DNA of 64,000 nucleotides, taken from NCBI GenBank assembly GCA_003254905.1, contig QANU01058179.1, positions 1 through 64,000 of the forward strand, written 5' to 3'. The stretch comes from Nissolia schottii (taxonomy: Eukaryota > Streptophyta > Magnoliopsida > Fabales > Fabaceae). Both the position numbers and the translations under genes were made by a program. The notes under the pieces are model-generated. The model did not search any database. It was not told the origin of the DNA and worked only from the letters and a program-made list of their open reading frames with translations. Below, piece after piece: positions 34,550 to 46,180 of the stretch; the first letter of the stretch is position 1, and the number at the start of each line of letters is the position of its first letter.

Positions 34550-35577
34550 GTGGTTTGGTGTAAAAGACAAATATTTGTTAAGAAATACGTACTATAAAAA
34601 TTTGAAAAAAAATAAAATAAAATAAAAACAAATAGTGGCGGGAACCGCCACTAATAGTTAAATAGTATTTCCTGGCAGTTCTAGACTGCTGCTAATAATA
34701 CATCGGTGGTGATAATTCCAACTGTAACTCCAAACCGTTGCTAAAGGGTTTAAGAACGGAGGTACACACCACGGTTTTCTAACCACCGCAAATTGCAAAA
34801 TAAACTACCACAAAAACACTTATTTTCTTATAGTGATTTTCAATGGATTTTGCATTTAGAAAAAAAAAACAAATACCTCCAAAATAAACTTCTCCAATAA
34901 AACAGTTCCCCATTTAAATATCTGTATCACACATGCATTTCACTTGAACTGTCACAGTCTCACAAATATTTACCTCACCCTAGGTCTTTGATGAATCTGA
35001 CTATATACCGAACAAGGTCAGGCAGGCCGTGACAGATAACAGTTGGAGAAAAAGAATTGCAAAAAGTAAGCAGTGAATTTAATAATTCAGCTTTGTGCAA
35101 GACGATCAATCAATTCAAACACAAATCAGATATACGTATATCAACTTGTTGTGTGTCTAATGTCCACCTATCAGCATTACTTTTATACAGTGTGATTCCA
35201 CCCATCCAGATTGTATTTACTATTAATGAGTTATTTCAACTTAAACAAAATCTATAATCAAAAAATTTATCATATGAATTGACTGAGTACGTTATTCAGC
35301 AAACTGTACTTTTGGTAGCTGCTAACTTCCGCTTCATTTGTCTTATACATATTGGATTTACTGATTAAAATGGAACTCTCTTTTGTTCTTCTCTTCTTTT
35401 TTTTTTCTTCTTTTTCTACTTGATCTCTTGTCTTTCTGCCGAAGAATATTGTGGGAAAGGTTTCATTTGAATCTTTCTTTGGTTTCCATTAAGAAGTCAA
35501 AAAAAATCAAAAAAAAGGAGAAGAAAAATATTGATAGATGAAAACATGATCACTGCTTATATAAAGATAGAATTTTA
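34550..35577 (+). repeat. 1,028-bp block repeated exactly at 37112-38139
   Basis: Every base I compared with 37112-38139 is the same (constant offset 2562), including microsatellite lengths. This copy joins smoothly to HyPRP gene 4 downstream and has no N at its limits. It contains a CACTA end and the far 3' flank of gene 4. Confidence 0.95.
34630..34835. mobile_element. CACTA transposon right-end fragment
   Basis: It ends in CACTTATTTTCTTATAGTG at 34835, the reverse complement of a CACTATAAG terminus. It is preceded by subterminal repeats (GGCGGGAACCGCC, GGTTTTCTAACCACCGC). The left end and all coding parts are missing. A second instance at 37192-37397 lies in the duplicated block. Confidence 0.75.
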
Positions 35578-35774
35578 TTAGAGGAAAATCCACTTACAAT
35601 AAGGAATTCAAAGTAACGGCTTCCAACCATCACAACAACAATAATAACCGTAACAATATACGGCATTAATACGAAGTACATAGCATGATAATAATAAATA
35701 ACGAATATAGCAAAAACAGAACCTTAAGACATATACTTATTAATTTGAAGAAGAAGAAGAAAGTAAAATATTAA

Positions 35775-36191
35775 TTAAGCACAAACGAATTCCTTGGGGC
35801 ATTCCTTGCCACAGTAGTTGAGTATCAAGCTCAAGCTGAGGGGAATGTTGAGGTTGATACCGAGGACGTTGGCCTTGAGGGCGGTGCAGAGGCACACGGC
35901 GGCATCGAGATCGACGAGGCCGTCGATGAGGGAGCAGCAAGGGCTCTCGGAGGGCTTCCCGAGCTGAACGTGGACGAGTCCCAACACGTCGGCGCACACG
36001 TCGAGCTTGAGGGTGCCCTTGGGGCAAGTGGGCTGCTTAGGGGAAGGTGGCTGCTTTGGGACTGCGGGTGGGTAGTGCTTGTGACCGTGGTGGTCTTTGT
36101 GGGGTGGTGGTGGGCATGGGGCGTAGTTGGAACTCACCACGGTGAAGAAGAGGAGGTTCAGGGCCAGGAGAACAGCTGCCTTGGAAGCCAT
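35775..36191 (-). CDS. Hybrid proline-rich protein 4 (short His/Lys/Pro linker, eight-cysteine motif)
   Basis: Single-exon gene for a 138-residue secreted HyPRP close to well-known legume-style 14 kDa proline-rich proteins. I chose the Met at 36191 because MASKAAVLL starts a normal signal peptide (residues 1-21). An in-frame Met four codons upstream (36203) adds only MREK. Residues 26-55 form the linker ([22 protein letters not shown]). The eight-cysteine domain runs from Cys56 to Cys137: 56, 66, 85-86, 100, 102, 127, 137. An additional cysteine at 131 ([11 protein letters not shown]) falls between the last two canonical ones. The likely location is the cell wall; the precise role is unknown. 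It is transcribed in the same direction as gene 3. Confidence 0.95.
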   Translation of the reverse strand: MASKAAVLLALNLLFFTVVSSNYAPCPPPPHKDHHGHKHYPPAVPKQPPSPKQPTCPKGTLKLDVCADVLGLVHVQLGKPSESPCCSLIDGLVDLDAAVCLCTALKANVLGINLNIPLSLSLILNYCGKECPKEFVCA

Positions 36192-36283
36192 TTTTTCTCT
36201 CAAAAGATTTGTGTGTGCCGAAAAGTTTGGTAACTTTGGTTTGGTGAGTGAGTGGTGGAGTTTGAGGAGGACTTACTTTGGGG

Positions 36284-36290
36284 TTTTATA
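36284..36290 (-). promoter_or_regulatory. TATA box of HyPRP gene 4
   Basis: TATAAAA on the minus strand, about 95 bp upstream of the chosen start. Confidence 0.65.
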
Positions 36291-36587
36291 GGGAAGGATT
36301 GGAGAGTTTCTTGCCCTTCTCTTTATTATTAATTATTAAAGAATAACTGATGATATTTGTACTGTGCCTTGTAGGACTTCTCTTTAGAGAGTATATCTTT
36401 CAACCAATAATAATATAACTCAGGTTCGCCATGAACCCTATGTATGAATGTTTAGAGACTACTTAGAGTAGCGAATCCAATGTTTGCAAAGTCTAAGGAT
36501 TAACTTAACATTTTTTTATGTTGAGAGACCAACTAAGGCATTGGTGTAAAGTTCGGGGACCAAATGGGGTATTAACCCTTAAAAAAG

Positions 36588-36690
36588 AGTTGTGTTAATC
36601 GTACTCATTTATGTGTGAGATACTGTGTAATACATATATATATTTATTATTGGATGAGATTTTAACTTGATTCACACCTTAAAGAGATTT
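36588..36690. mobile_element. Palindromic MITE, family 1 (partial)
   Basis: GTGTGAGATACTGTG, then TTTATTATTGGATGAGATTT match the left arm of family 1. The right arm is replaced by other sequence. Confidence 0.45.
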
Positions 36691-36723
36691 ATCTAACAGT
36701 GCCCTACACATAATTAAAATGGA

Positions 36724-36956
36724 TTTAGATCCTCTAGGGAGGATATCACTTTAGAGGGTAAAGTGGAGGGGAGGGTTTCACCCTTGAAAAAAAAAAGTGA
36801 TAAGTTGGATTTTACTTTATTGATCTAAAGGTAAAATCCTTCAATTTATCATTTAAAGTGAGATTATTTAAAGTGAGGATATCACTTTATTGATTTAAGG
36901 GTAAAACCCCTCACTTTATCATCTAAAGTAAGATCCTCATTTTAGAGGATCTTTGT
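36724..36956. mobile_element. Fold-back MITE, about 233 bp
   Basis: The left arm (AGATCCTCTAGGGAGGATAT, CACTTTAGAGGGTAAAGTGG) and the right arm read backwards (AGATCCTCTAAAATGAGGAT, CTTACTTTAGATGATAAAGT) pair over about 65 bp. Shorter copies of CACTTTATTGAT lie between. Non-coding. Confidence 0.75.
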
Positions 36957-37110
36957 TCAATCAAAATAGTAAAAATAACATTTAAAAAACATTTTATAAA
37001 AACATTTCCCTTTCAAGTGTAAAATAATTTTGGAGGCCCATGTGATTGGCCCATTGGGTGGAAATTGGAGGAGCCAACACAAGCTGGCAGCGCAACATGG
37101 ATGGGATGGG

Positions 37111-37111
37111 N
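37111..37111. other. Assembly gap (single N)
   Basis: The single N directly precedes the exact copy of 34550-35577. Confidence 0.98.
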
Positions 37112-38139
37112 GTGGTTTGGTGTAAAAGACAAATATTTGTTAAGAAATACGTACTATAAAAATTTGAAAAAAAATAAAATAAAATAAAAACAAATAGTGG
37201 CGGGAACCGCCACTAATAGTTAAATAGTATTTCCTGGCAGTTCTAGACTGCTGCTAATAATACATCGGTGGTGATAATTCCAACTGTAACTCCAAACCGT
37301 TGCTAAAGGGTTTAAGAACGGAGGTACACACCACGGTTTTCTAACCACCGCAAATTGCAAAATAAACTACCACAAAAACACTTATTTTCTTATAGTGATT
37401 TTCAATGGATTTTGCATTTAGAAAAAAAAAACAAATACCTCCAAAATAAACTTCTCCAATAAAACAGTTCCCCATTTAAATATCTGTATCACACATGCAT
37501 TTCACTTGAACTGTCACAGTCTCACAAATATTTACCTCACCCTAGGTCTTTGATGAATCTGACTATATACCGAACAAGGTCAGGCAGGCCGTGACAGATA
37601 ACAGTTGGAGAAAAAGAATTGCAAAAAGTAAGCAGTGAATTTAATAATTCAGCTTTGTGCAAGACGATCAATCAATTCAAACACAAATCAGATATACGTA
37701 TATCAACTTGTTGTGTGTCTAATGTCCACCTATCAGCATTACTTTTATACAGTGTGATTCCACCCATCCAGATTGTATTTACTATTAATGAGTTATTTCA
37801 ACTTAAACAAAATCTATAATCAAAAAATTTATCATATGAATTGACTGAGTACGTTATTCAGCAAACTGTACTTTTGGTAGCTGCTAACTTCCGCTTCATT
37901 TGTCTTATACATATTGGATTTACTGATTAAAATGGAACTCTCTTTTGTTCTTCTCTTCTTTTTTTTTTCTTCTTTTTCTACTTGATCTCTTGTCTTTCTG
38001 CCGAAGAATATTGTGGGAAAGGTTTCATTTGAATCTTTCTTTGGTTTCCATTAAGAAGTCAAAAAAAATCAAAAAAAAGGAGAAGAAAAATATTGATAGA
38101 TGAAAACATGATCACTGCTTATATAAAGATAGAATTTTA
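37112..38139 (+). repeat. Exact copy of 34550-35577 bounded by Ns (likely misplaced contig)
   Basis: The block starts right after the N at 37111 and stops right before the N at 38140. The identity to 34550-35577 appears complete. A true duplication would not be expected to begin and end exactly at gap characters, so this is best treated as an assembly artefact. Confidence 0.9.
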
Positions 38140-38140
38140 N
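38140..38140. other. Assembly gap (single N)
   Basis: The N closes the duplicated block; the sequence to its right is unrelated. Confidence 0.98.
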
Positions 38141-38429
38141 AACTAGATCAGAATCATTCTCAACGAGTCCATAAGAAGTGATCCCATTTTTTTCATCAGG
38201 TTCAGGTTCTTTTGTTCCTATTTCTTCTTTTCCTTCTCTTTTTTTCGTCTATTCTTGCATCACTCTCCTTTCTTTTTTTCCTTCCTTTTTTTTCATTTAT
38301 CACAAACATTTTTTTTCCTTTCATTTTTTCAGTTTATTTTTATTCATTTAAATTTTTTTCATTTTCTTCTTCTTCTTTTCTTGTTTGCAAAATATTGTGG
38401 GTCTAAATAGTTTTCATTTTCATTTTCAT

Positions 38430-39040
38430 CATTTTTTTTGTTTTTGGTAATTCAAAAGTTTGTACATGTGTAAAAAGAAAAATTTGTGCGTAGTTGTTCA
38501 AAAGTTTGTGTATATGAGCACTAAAGTTTTCTTTTTTGTCGTCATTTTCGTTTTCATGTCCGTCATAATATTCGTTTCTAGTTGTTAAAAAGTTTGTGCA
38601 TTATTATTCAAAAGTTTGTACACTTGAACACTAAAAATTTTCTTCTTCGTTTTCATCTTCATGTTTGTTTTAGTTTCCATCATATTTTTTGTTTTTGGTT
38701 GTTCAAAAATTTGTGCATGTGTCTAAAAAAGTGTGTGCATTCTTGTTGAAAAGTTTGTGCACATGAGTATCAAAATTTTCTTATTCGTCATTTTCATTTC
38801 TTTTTTGTCTTATTATTTGTTCCTGCTTGTTGAAAAGTTTATGCATGTCAGTTCATAAGTTTGTGCATCTACTTTAAAATGTTTGTGCATGGTAGGAGTG
38901 AGTCAACGTATTTAGAGTCTGAGTGGGGAGCAGGAAAGAAAGTGGAATAATTACTTTTCGCTATTTAATGCACCGTAAATCCAATCTAATTTGGTTTTGT
39001 ATGTGAAAAATGTTTGTGCATGTATTTACAAAAATTTATC
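38430..39040 (+). repeat. TTTGTGCA-rich repeat array (locus 2)
   Basis: Units of roughly 100-150 bp contain GTTGTTCAAAAGTTTGTGCA, then ATGTG or ATGAG, and a spacer TTTTCTTCTTCGTTTTCATC. About ten GTTTGTGCA or GTTTGTACA motifs are present. It is the reverse-complement counterpart of loci 1 and 3. Confidence 0.65.
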
Positions 39041-39291
39041 CATTCAATGTCGTTGTGTATATATACCATACGTACGTCATATAGTAGTTGTACAATGGCA
39101 ATAAAACCAATGTACTCCTAACATTATTGTACATAATTATACAAATTATCTTATCTCATCTCCTTACACATGACATATATCTCAATTCTTAACACATATC
39201 TCAATACTTACTCACAATAACATTGGTGTATTAGAATTACAGAGAAGTTTTTTGTGCGATCCTTAAGACAAATGGTTTTTAGATCCTCTCA

Positions 39292-39293
<2 letters not shown>

Positions 39294-39332
<39 letters not shown>

Positions 39333-39356
39333 NTATATATATATATATATATATAT
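39294..39356. repeat. (TA)n microsatellite containing an N at 39333
   Basis: A pure TA run is interrupted only by the N, so its true length is unknown. Confidence 0.95.
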
Positions 39357-40220
39357 TGAAAAATTGAGTGACTTGGCTCAATATCAAGAGCTAACTCAAA
39401 AGGGGAGGATTGCCTTGTACACGTAAAGGCTATTTAAACCCTATCTGTAAACAATGTGATACTCTAATACACTCTGTCACACTCAAAATGAACATTTAGA
39501 GCATGAAATTTGCACAAATGATCATTTTTCGATGGCTTAATAATAATCTTAGGATAAGTTTTGACATCATATCAAAGTTTTGGATGAATGGTTGAACTAA
39601 ATAAGACTTGTCAACCTATTATTATTAATTAAATAAATCAAGTTGTTACAACAGAGATAATAACAAAGATAACTATAATTCAAATTATAACTAAAGATAA
39701 ACTAGATTAGAGAATTAATTACCTAAACTAAACCAATGATAGAATAACAATAATTCAAGGATAAAACTTAGATGAAGTTTCTTATCTCCATTACATCCAT
39801 TTCTCAAATCATACAATGACATGTGGACATTTTATTTTCAATAGGTAATTTAAAAATTGCAAGTTTACACTTATCAAAAAAAATGTTCACGTGTCATTAT
39901 ATGATTTGAGGAATGAATGCAATGGAGATAAAGAACTTAATCTAAATTTATCCATGATTCAAAATTAAAATAACTTATAACAACTTTTAGATAAAAGATC
40001 ATTATTTACATTTTCACTCCCTTCAATTTGAGCATAGGATGAAGATAAAGATCATAAAGGAAATAGGGAGGTGGGGGCCGATTGGGTTGTCATTTTAGAG
40101 TTAAAGAATTGAGTGTCTAACTCAATCCAAAAAACTAGTTCAAGAGGAGAGGAATGCCTGTCATGCACTTGCCTTGCACTTATAAAAATTAGTAATTCTT
40201 GGTGTACAATTGAAAAACGT
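39357..40220. other. AT-rich stretch without recognised genes
   Basis: No coding signal. The phrases near 39365 and 40105 (AATTGAGTG, CTAACTCAA) are similar and may be ends of a small repeat. Confidence 0.45.
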
Positions 40221-40254
40221 TCAACGTACCGTCAATGTATAAATAAGTATGTAT

Positions 40255-40400
40255 ACATAGATACAAATTTTTGAACAAGCTGAAATAAAGGATAAGACGA
40301 AAATGAAAACAAAAAAGAAGAAAATTTTTGTTCTAACATAAACAAACTTTTGAACAACTAGAAACAAAGAATGAGATGAAAAAATTAAACAAAAACTCTG
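40255..40400 (-). repeat. TTTGTGCA-type repeat fragment (locus 3)
   Basis: ACAAATTTTTGAACAAGC and ACAAACTTTTGAACAACTAG with A-rich spacers match locus 1 in the same orientation and locus 2 in reverse. Confidence 0.5.
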
Positions 40401-41640
40401 AGATCCATAATGTCTTGCAAAGAACAAAATGAAAACAAAAACGAAATAAAAAAGATGGTGGAAACAAATAAGAAGAAGAAAAAAAAGGAATTGGAGGTTA
40501 GAGATGGAAAAAGGAAAAAAAATTCTATGATTAAGGTTTACAAATAGAAGAAAAGAGATGGAAATTGAGGTTGCAGACGCATGAGGAAGAGTGCGGAGAG
40601 CAAAGAGAAAACAAATTTTAAATACAATTGGATGCAGTTTGCTACATTTTAATAGTACATAAAGTATTATTTTATAAAAATTATCTAATCTCTATCTCTA
40701 AACAACGTGTGCCTCTGGCAATATACTCTTTATAAGGGGAGTTAAAATGTCTTTAAAGCATATCTAATATAATGTTATAAGATCACACCATAATTTTTTA
40801 AAATACGTAAATGTTGCATGATCATATTTTATATATATCTTTATATAGTATATACACGTTAGCCGAGGAGCCAAGCTGCATAAAAAGTAAAATATACCCT
40901 AATTTCACTAGAAAACATGAGTTTGCAATCGTTGCAGTTCATTTTGAAAGCTGTTCTAACTTAAATATGATAAATAATGTTAGCTGAAGTCCGAAAATCA
41001 TGTGCTGATGAATCAGTGGACAAGTGAAAGCTGCAAAGTGATTGTCACTTAGCTTGAAAGGTGTATGGATAGTCACTGATCTGTGCAACGAATTTTACCG
41101 TGAGAAGTAAACCATTAATTGGAGTCCAGATGAATTGACATGCACAGAGTGGTTAACATCGTTTGTTTGGCTTTATCAAATGGTCTAATATTACATGATA
41201 TTTTTGACAATTACATGACATGTATTAAAAAATTAATTAATTTACACATATTTAAATAAAATATTAAATGTTAGGCTAAATTACCATTTAATAAGTGTTA
41301 TGTAAAATTGTAATACAATTAACATTTCATTCGTTCTCAAATAATTGTCCACATTTTCATTTTAGTATTTTTACAAATAATTGTTCACTTTTTAAATCTA
41401 GACACTTAATATTTTTTTACTATACTCCTATTAAATAAACTTACCAAGAGAATATTACTAGAAGAGAGAGAAAATAAAAACGAATGTATTAAATGAGTAT
41501 TGCTACATGTATATCCAAATATATGTCACCGTACAGTCACTTACCATTTTAATACGTTCGGGGCCCAACTCATGTATTTCTCAACCAATTGCTTCCACTA
41601 CCACACTCACTCCGCTACACGAACGCATGCGCACACACAC
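40401..41640. other. Stretch without recognised genes
   Basis: No gene is seen. Near 41332 the phrase ATTCGTTCTCAAATAATTGT looks like a Stowaway-type terminus. Confidence 0.45.
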
Positions 41641-41654
41641 AATAAAAAAGAAAT

Positions 41655-42390
41655 TGTTTGTGCTTAACACTGAATACTAAATGACCAAAACAACGGAATG
41701 AGTAGTGCACAAAAATTTGAAACAATACTGCACAAACATATGCAACATAAGTGCACAAACACATGAACACAATTAACACCGAAAATTAAAAGACCAAACC
41801 AATGAAATGAGTAGTGCACAAACATTTGCAACCATATTACACAAACATATGCAAAATAAGTGCACAAACACATGAACACAATTAACACAGAATATTAAAA
41901 GACCAAACCAACGAAATGAGTAGTGCACAAACATTTGTAACCTTATTACACAAACATATACAACATAAGTGTACAAACATATGAAATGATAAACATTACT
42001 AATTAAAGGACCAAAACAGAGGAAAGAGTATTGCACAAACATTTGTCACACTACTACACAAGCACAACATAAGTGCTCAAACATATGAACACAATTAACA
42101 CTGAATATTAAAAGACCAAACTAGCGGAATGAGTAGTGCATAAACATTTTCCACACTACTGCACAAACATATGCATTATAAGTACACAAATATATTAACA
42201 CAACTAACAATAAATATTAAAAGATCAAACCAAAGGAATGTGTATTGCACGAACTTCAATTACCATATTGCACAAACATTTCAAACATAAATGCACAAAC
42301 ATAACACGTAATTAACACAAATTAGTATTTAAGAAAAAAAGGAAAGATGAGTTAAACCTAAATTAGATTTTAACATGAATGCACAAACAT
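41655..42390 (-). repeat. Minisatellite with units of about 107 bp (TGCACAAAC locus 4)
   Basis: Six to seven tandem units share AGTGCACAAACACATGAACA, CAATTAACAC, ATTAAAAGACCAAAC and GAATGAGTAGTGCACAAACA. The unit starts (AAGTGCACAAAC or variants) fall at about 41750, 41860, 41967, 42071, 42180 and 42290. Later units are more diverged. Open frames across it merely reflect the repeat. Confidence 0.85.
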
Positions 42391-43283
42391 ATCACGTAAT
42401 TAGATCAACAATTTGTTTGATTAGTTAAACCTCATTCGTCATATCAATGTTGAAACCTCTGACGGAAGAAGAAGGAGAAAGAGGAGGAGCATCAGATCTT
42501 ACGTACCTTGTCCATGCTCTGTACTGTGAATGAAAAAGAATAATAATAAGAAGAAATATAACGAAAGGCGAAGAAGAACAAAAAAAATACGAGTTAGTTG
42601 TGGTGTATTCATGAAAGAGATGATGAAGAGAAGAAAGAAAAATACAAAAGTTAGTATGGTGTATGTTGGTGGCAGTACGATGGCAGGTTATTAGATGTAT
42701 ACCAAGAATTTTTCGTATTAAATAGAAGTAACTTTGTAAAATACTATGATTTTCTATTAAGTTTTTTAAAGGTTTTGCTAACAAGTGCCCTAAGGCACTT
42801 AGTAACGAACCCAAATTAACAAGAAGGATTTTAGTGCTTTTAATGTATTTAATATACTGAAAACTTAAAAAAAAATCATGTTTTCAAACAAAATTTTCCT
42901 TTATTAATTCTTTAACAAGTATCCTTAGGGCACTTATTAGATAAACCCTTTTTTAATACTCATGCATACGTTAAAGATGACAATTAATCGAAAACGAAGG
43001 AAGTACAATAACAGAGAACTCATAATAAATAGAGGTATAATTGAAAAGATAAAAATTAATATTTTCATAATTTAATTAAACAATAACTAATTTTAAATAA
43101 AATTTAAAATAAAAAGCGATATGTAAAATTGCATGGAGAAAATATTAGCAAGATATTATAGCAGTAGTATTTTTTGAGAAAAGGAGGGAGGCGTTACCAA
43201 TCACGGGTACTTCATAACATTTCCAATGTCCATTCAGAAAACAACGAGCTGTTACTAGAAGGTTGTACTCCGTATTTTTAAGA
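42391..43283. other. Stretch without a recognised gene
   Basis: A 129-codon minus-strand frame at 42425-42814 shows no domain and crosses low-complexity A-rich DNA. The phrase CGAAAACGAAGGAAGTACAA near 42990 looks like a Stowaway-type end facing 41332. Confidence 0.45.
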
Positions 43284-43558
43284 CAGTGTTTGGTAAGTGT
43301 CTTGAGACAAAAAATATGGAGATGTAAGAACAGCGGAAATGCATCTCTAGCGTCCCTCCATTTTGGAAGTAAAGCAGAGACGCAACACTTCACCTGTGTC
43401 TCAGACATCTTGTCTTCATTTTTCTTTTTTAGATATATAAAAATTAATTAAAAATTATCATAAAATAAAGACAATTTTAATTTTTCTCTTTTTTAAAATA
43501 TGTTTCTGTCCATATTGTCTCTATATTTTCTATCCCGAGACACTTATTAAATATTGGC
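43284..43558. mobile_element. MITE, family 2, about 275 bp
   Basis: The left end is CAGTGTTTGGTAAGTGTCTT, then GAGACA. The right end reads back as AGCCAATATTTAATAAGTGT, then CTCGGGATA. The internal GTCTCTATATTTTC is typical of the family. Related to 33364 and 55243. Confidence 0.6.
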
Positions 43559-46180
43559 TAAGGTTCTCTAATTGGACAACGCTACTCCTGCACAGTTACT
43601 CATACCTATGTCATTAAAAATGAATTGACTAAAAAGCTCAATCAGTGCTTGTAACAAGAATTTTAGGTATATTTGGAAGGATAATTTCCTTACTTAAATG
43701 GTTATGATACACAATAATGTAAAGAGTAATATTTGGGAGTTCTAACTTTAAGTTTACTGATTATTCTAATCATTTTTAATTATATATTTATTAAAATTTC
43801 AAATAAAAATCAATGAAATTTTGACAAATATATGATTGAAAATGATTACGAGGATTAGTAAACCTAAAATTATGAATATGAATCATTAGTCTAATGTAAA
43901 CACACAACTTCAACACTTTGGTTTGGTTACATTAATGTCTATAAAGACTGCGGTACAAACATGACAAATTAAGTACATTGGCGAAGGTGCACTCTTTTTG
44001 GCGTATTATGGGGCAATTAGCATCACAAAGCAGTGGGGGACAGGGTCATCGTATCTCCAAGAAAACGATAAGAAGTAGGAAAGTAACGCATTACTTACCT
44101 AGTAGGCCATCGAATGAGCAGGAATATTTCTACCCACATGATCATCACAATTTGAGATTCCAATGTGCCACTTCCACCGTTCTCATTGGAAATCTCTACA
44201 GAAGATTAGGACTTAGGATCTCTAATTAAATGGTTATGATTTACAATAATGTAAACATGCCGACGCGTAAATTCAAACAAGTCACCCTCATGATGTTCTT
44301 TGCCCAAAAAAAGTTATCATGGACAAAATTCAGTAGCGAATGTTGACTTCATATATCGACGACTTAATTTTTTAATTAGTTTGTAATGCTAGATGGCTAG
44401 AAAAGTTTACCAAAAACACTATGGCAAATTCTTAGTGAAATGAGAAAACTTGTGAGTGAAATAAAAAATGAACTGGTCACTCTAAATCTTGTCACGTAAT
44501 TTAGATATAAGATTTGACAAATTTTTTAGACACAGCATTTTCCTTTACGCCAATTTTTTTTACCAATATTGTAGCATTGATGTCACAATCTTAGTTTTGA
44601 TCCTATTTTTAGTGTTGATGATAACGTTGAAGGGGCTGAGAATGGTATTTGTGTTGATGCTTTCTTAGGCGACTGTGAATGTTTATGATCACCATCTGTT
44701 TTCATTGGTTTGAGTATCCATCTATCCAAAAAAAGAAAAAATCCTTTGCGCTATTAATTATTTGTTTTTCATTGTTGTCGACAAAGTTCAGAATGGTTTA
44801 AGCTTTAAGCGGTGGATCAATCACAAACAAGTACCCAAATTGTAATTTTCAAGTTGAGAGGGTCTCAATCAGATTTGAGTTTGACTAATCCTGTGTTTCT
44901 TGCTGAAATTGTGGATCAAAGAGGCCGTTTGTCAAAGAAATGGGCAGAACCTGTGTTAATAAAAAATATTTGATTGTAATATTTAATTCCTAAATAGTGA
45001 GCTTGGATTAAAATTGACTTTTTTGGCTGATTAATTACGATCGTCGTATTCATTTTCTTCAATTATAAACATGGCAAATTAGAGCAACCCATAATTATGG
45101 GAAATAAAATTGTGTAGACTGTAGACATTAAACAATTTGCTCGTGAACCACTCGGAGGATATTGGATAACTCATTTAGCTTTTTAAAATCAGGTCCTTTA
45201 ATTCAAGCTAATTGGCAAATTTTATTGGAAAAAGATAGCTCAACACATGTGTCAAGCATTTTTGTGCGATTGAGCAATAGAGTCTCACCTCTCATATTCT
45301 CTCATCTCATTTTAAGATCTCACAGTCTCACACCATCTCTCTCCCTTCCTCTCACCCATTCCACCTCACCACCACCCACCACCACAGTCTGCTGTCGTTC
45401 TTTCTCTCTCTCACTCAACTGGACGTTCTCTCACCCTCAGTCAATTGACACTCTCTCACACGGTGCCACCACCCATCACCACAATCCGTCCACTCTCTCT
45501 CTCTCTCTCTCCTCTCTCAGTCGACGTTGACACTCTCTCACTCTTACTCAACACTCTCTCACACGACAAAAATAATAGACAAAAATTCTTAAAAAAATTA
45601 TCCGGATTAATATGTGACTCGGTCAACAATCCAACAAGTCGAACTCGAGACGGGCCACCCCATTCAAAACTACACAACTCTACTCGTTCAACTAGTTGAG
45701 TTTGTCAAATGGATAAGTTTATCTAAAAATATAACTCAAATCGATCGACGCGCACTCCTAACTATATATTGTGTACATTAATTTATCTATTTTCGTTCAT
45801 TCAATTATAGATATATAAATACAATCTCTTACAACTTACCAGGTTATTGCTGTATATTTATGTAAGAAAATATTATATTTAATATCTATATAGGTAAGAA
45901 AGATATTATATTTAATATCTATTTTAACATATAAATAATCTATCTGACTTGAATAAGATTGGTTTTGATAAGAAGATGCACGTGGTTTTAACAAAAAAAA
46001 AACAAATATAAATAATGGACTCCTGTAATTAAATAGGCACAAAAAAGTAAAGCGTCTGTGTGTGTATCTGTTACATAATTACATGTATAAAAGAGATTTC
46101 TCCTAAAAAAAATATTTCATGATAATTCAAATTCTTTTTTTTTAAATAACCTTGATAATTTAATGAAGGATTTTTTTTTT
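43559..46180. other. Stretch without recognised genes
   Basis: A short frame at 43978-44229 (83 codons) has no known domain. From 45290 to 45550 the DNA is CT-rich low complexity (CTCTCTC runs), creating Ser/Leu-rich frames that are not credible. Confidence 0.5.

Noticed and set aside
35057..35257. 66-codon frame present twice (also 37619-37819)
   Set aside because: The identity comes from the N-bounded duplicate block, not from protein conservation, and no domain is seen.
41655..42390. CRISPR-like array at 41.7-42.4 kb
   Set aside because: The units are contiguous diverged tandem repeats without distinct unique spacers, in a plant genome; it is a minisatellite.
43978..44229. 83-codon plus-strand frame
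   Set aside because: No recognisable motif, and no splice context or promoter stood out.
45162..45699. Ser/Leu/His-rich frames around 45.2-45.7 kb
   Set aside because: They are produced by CTCTCTC low-complexity DNA.
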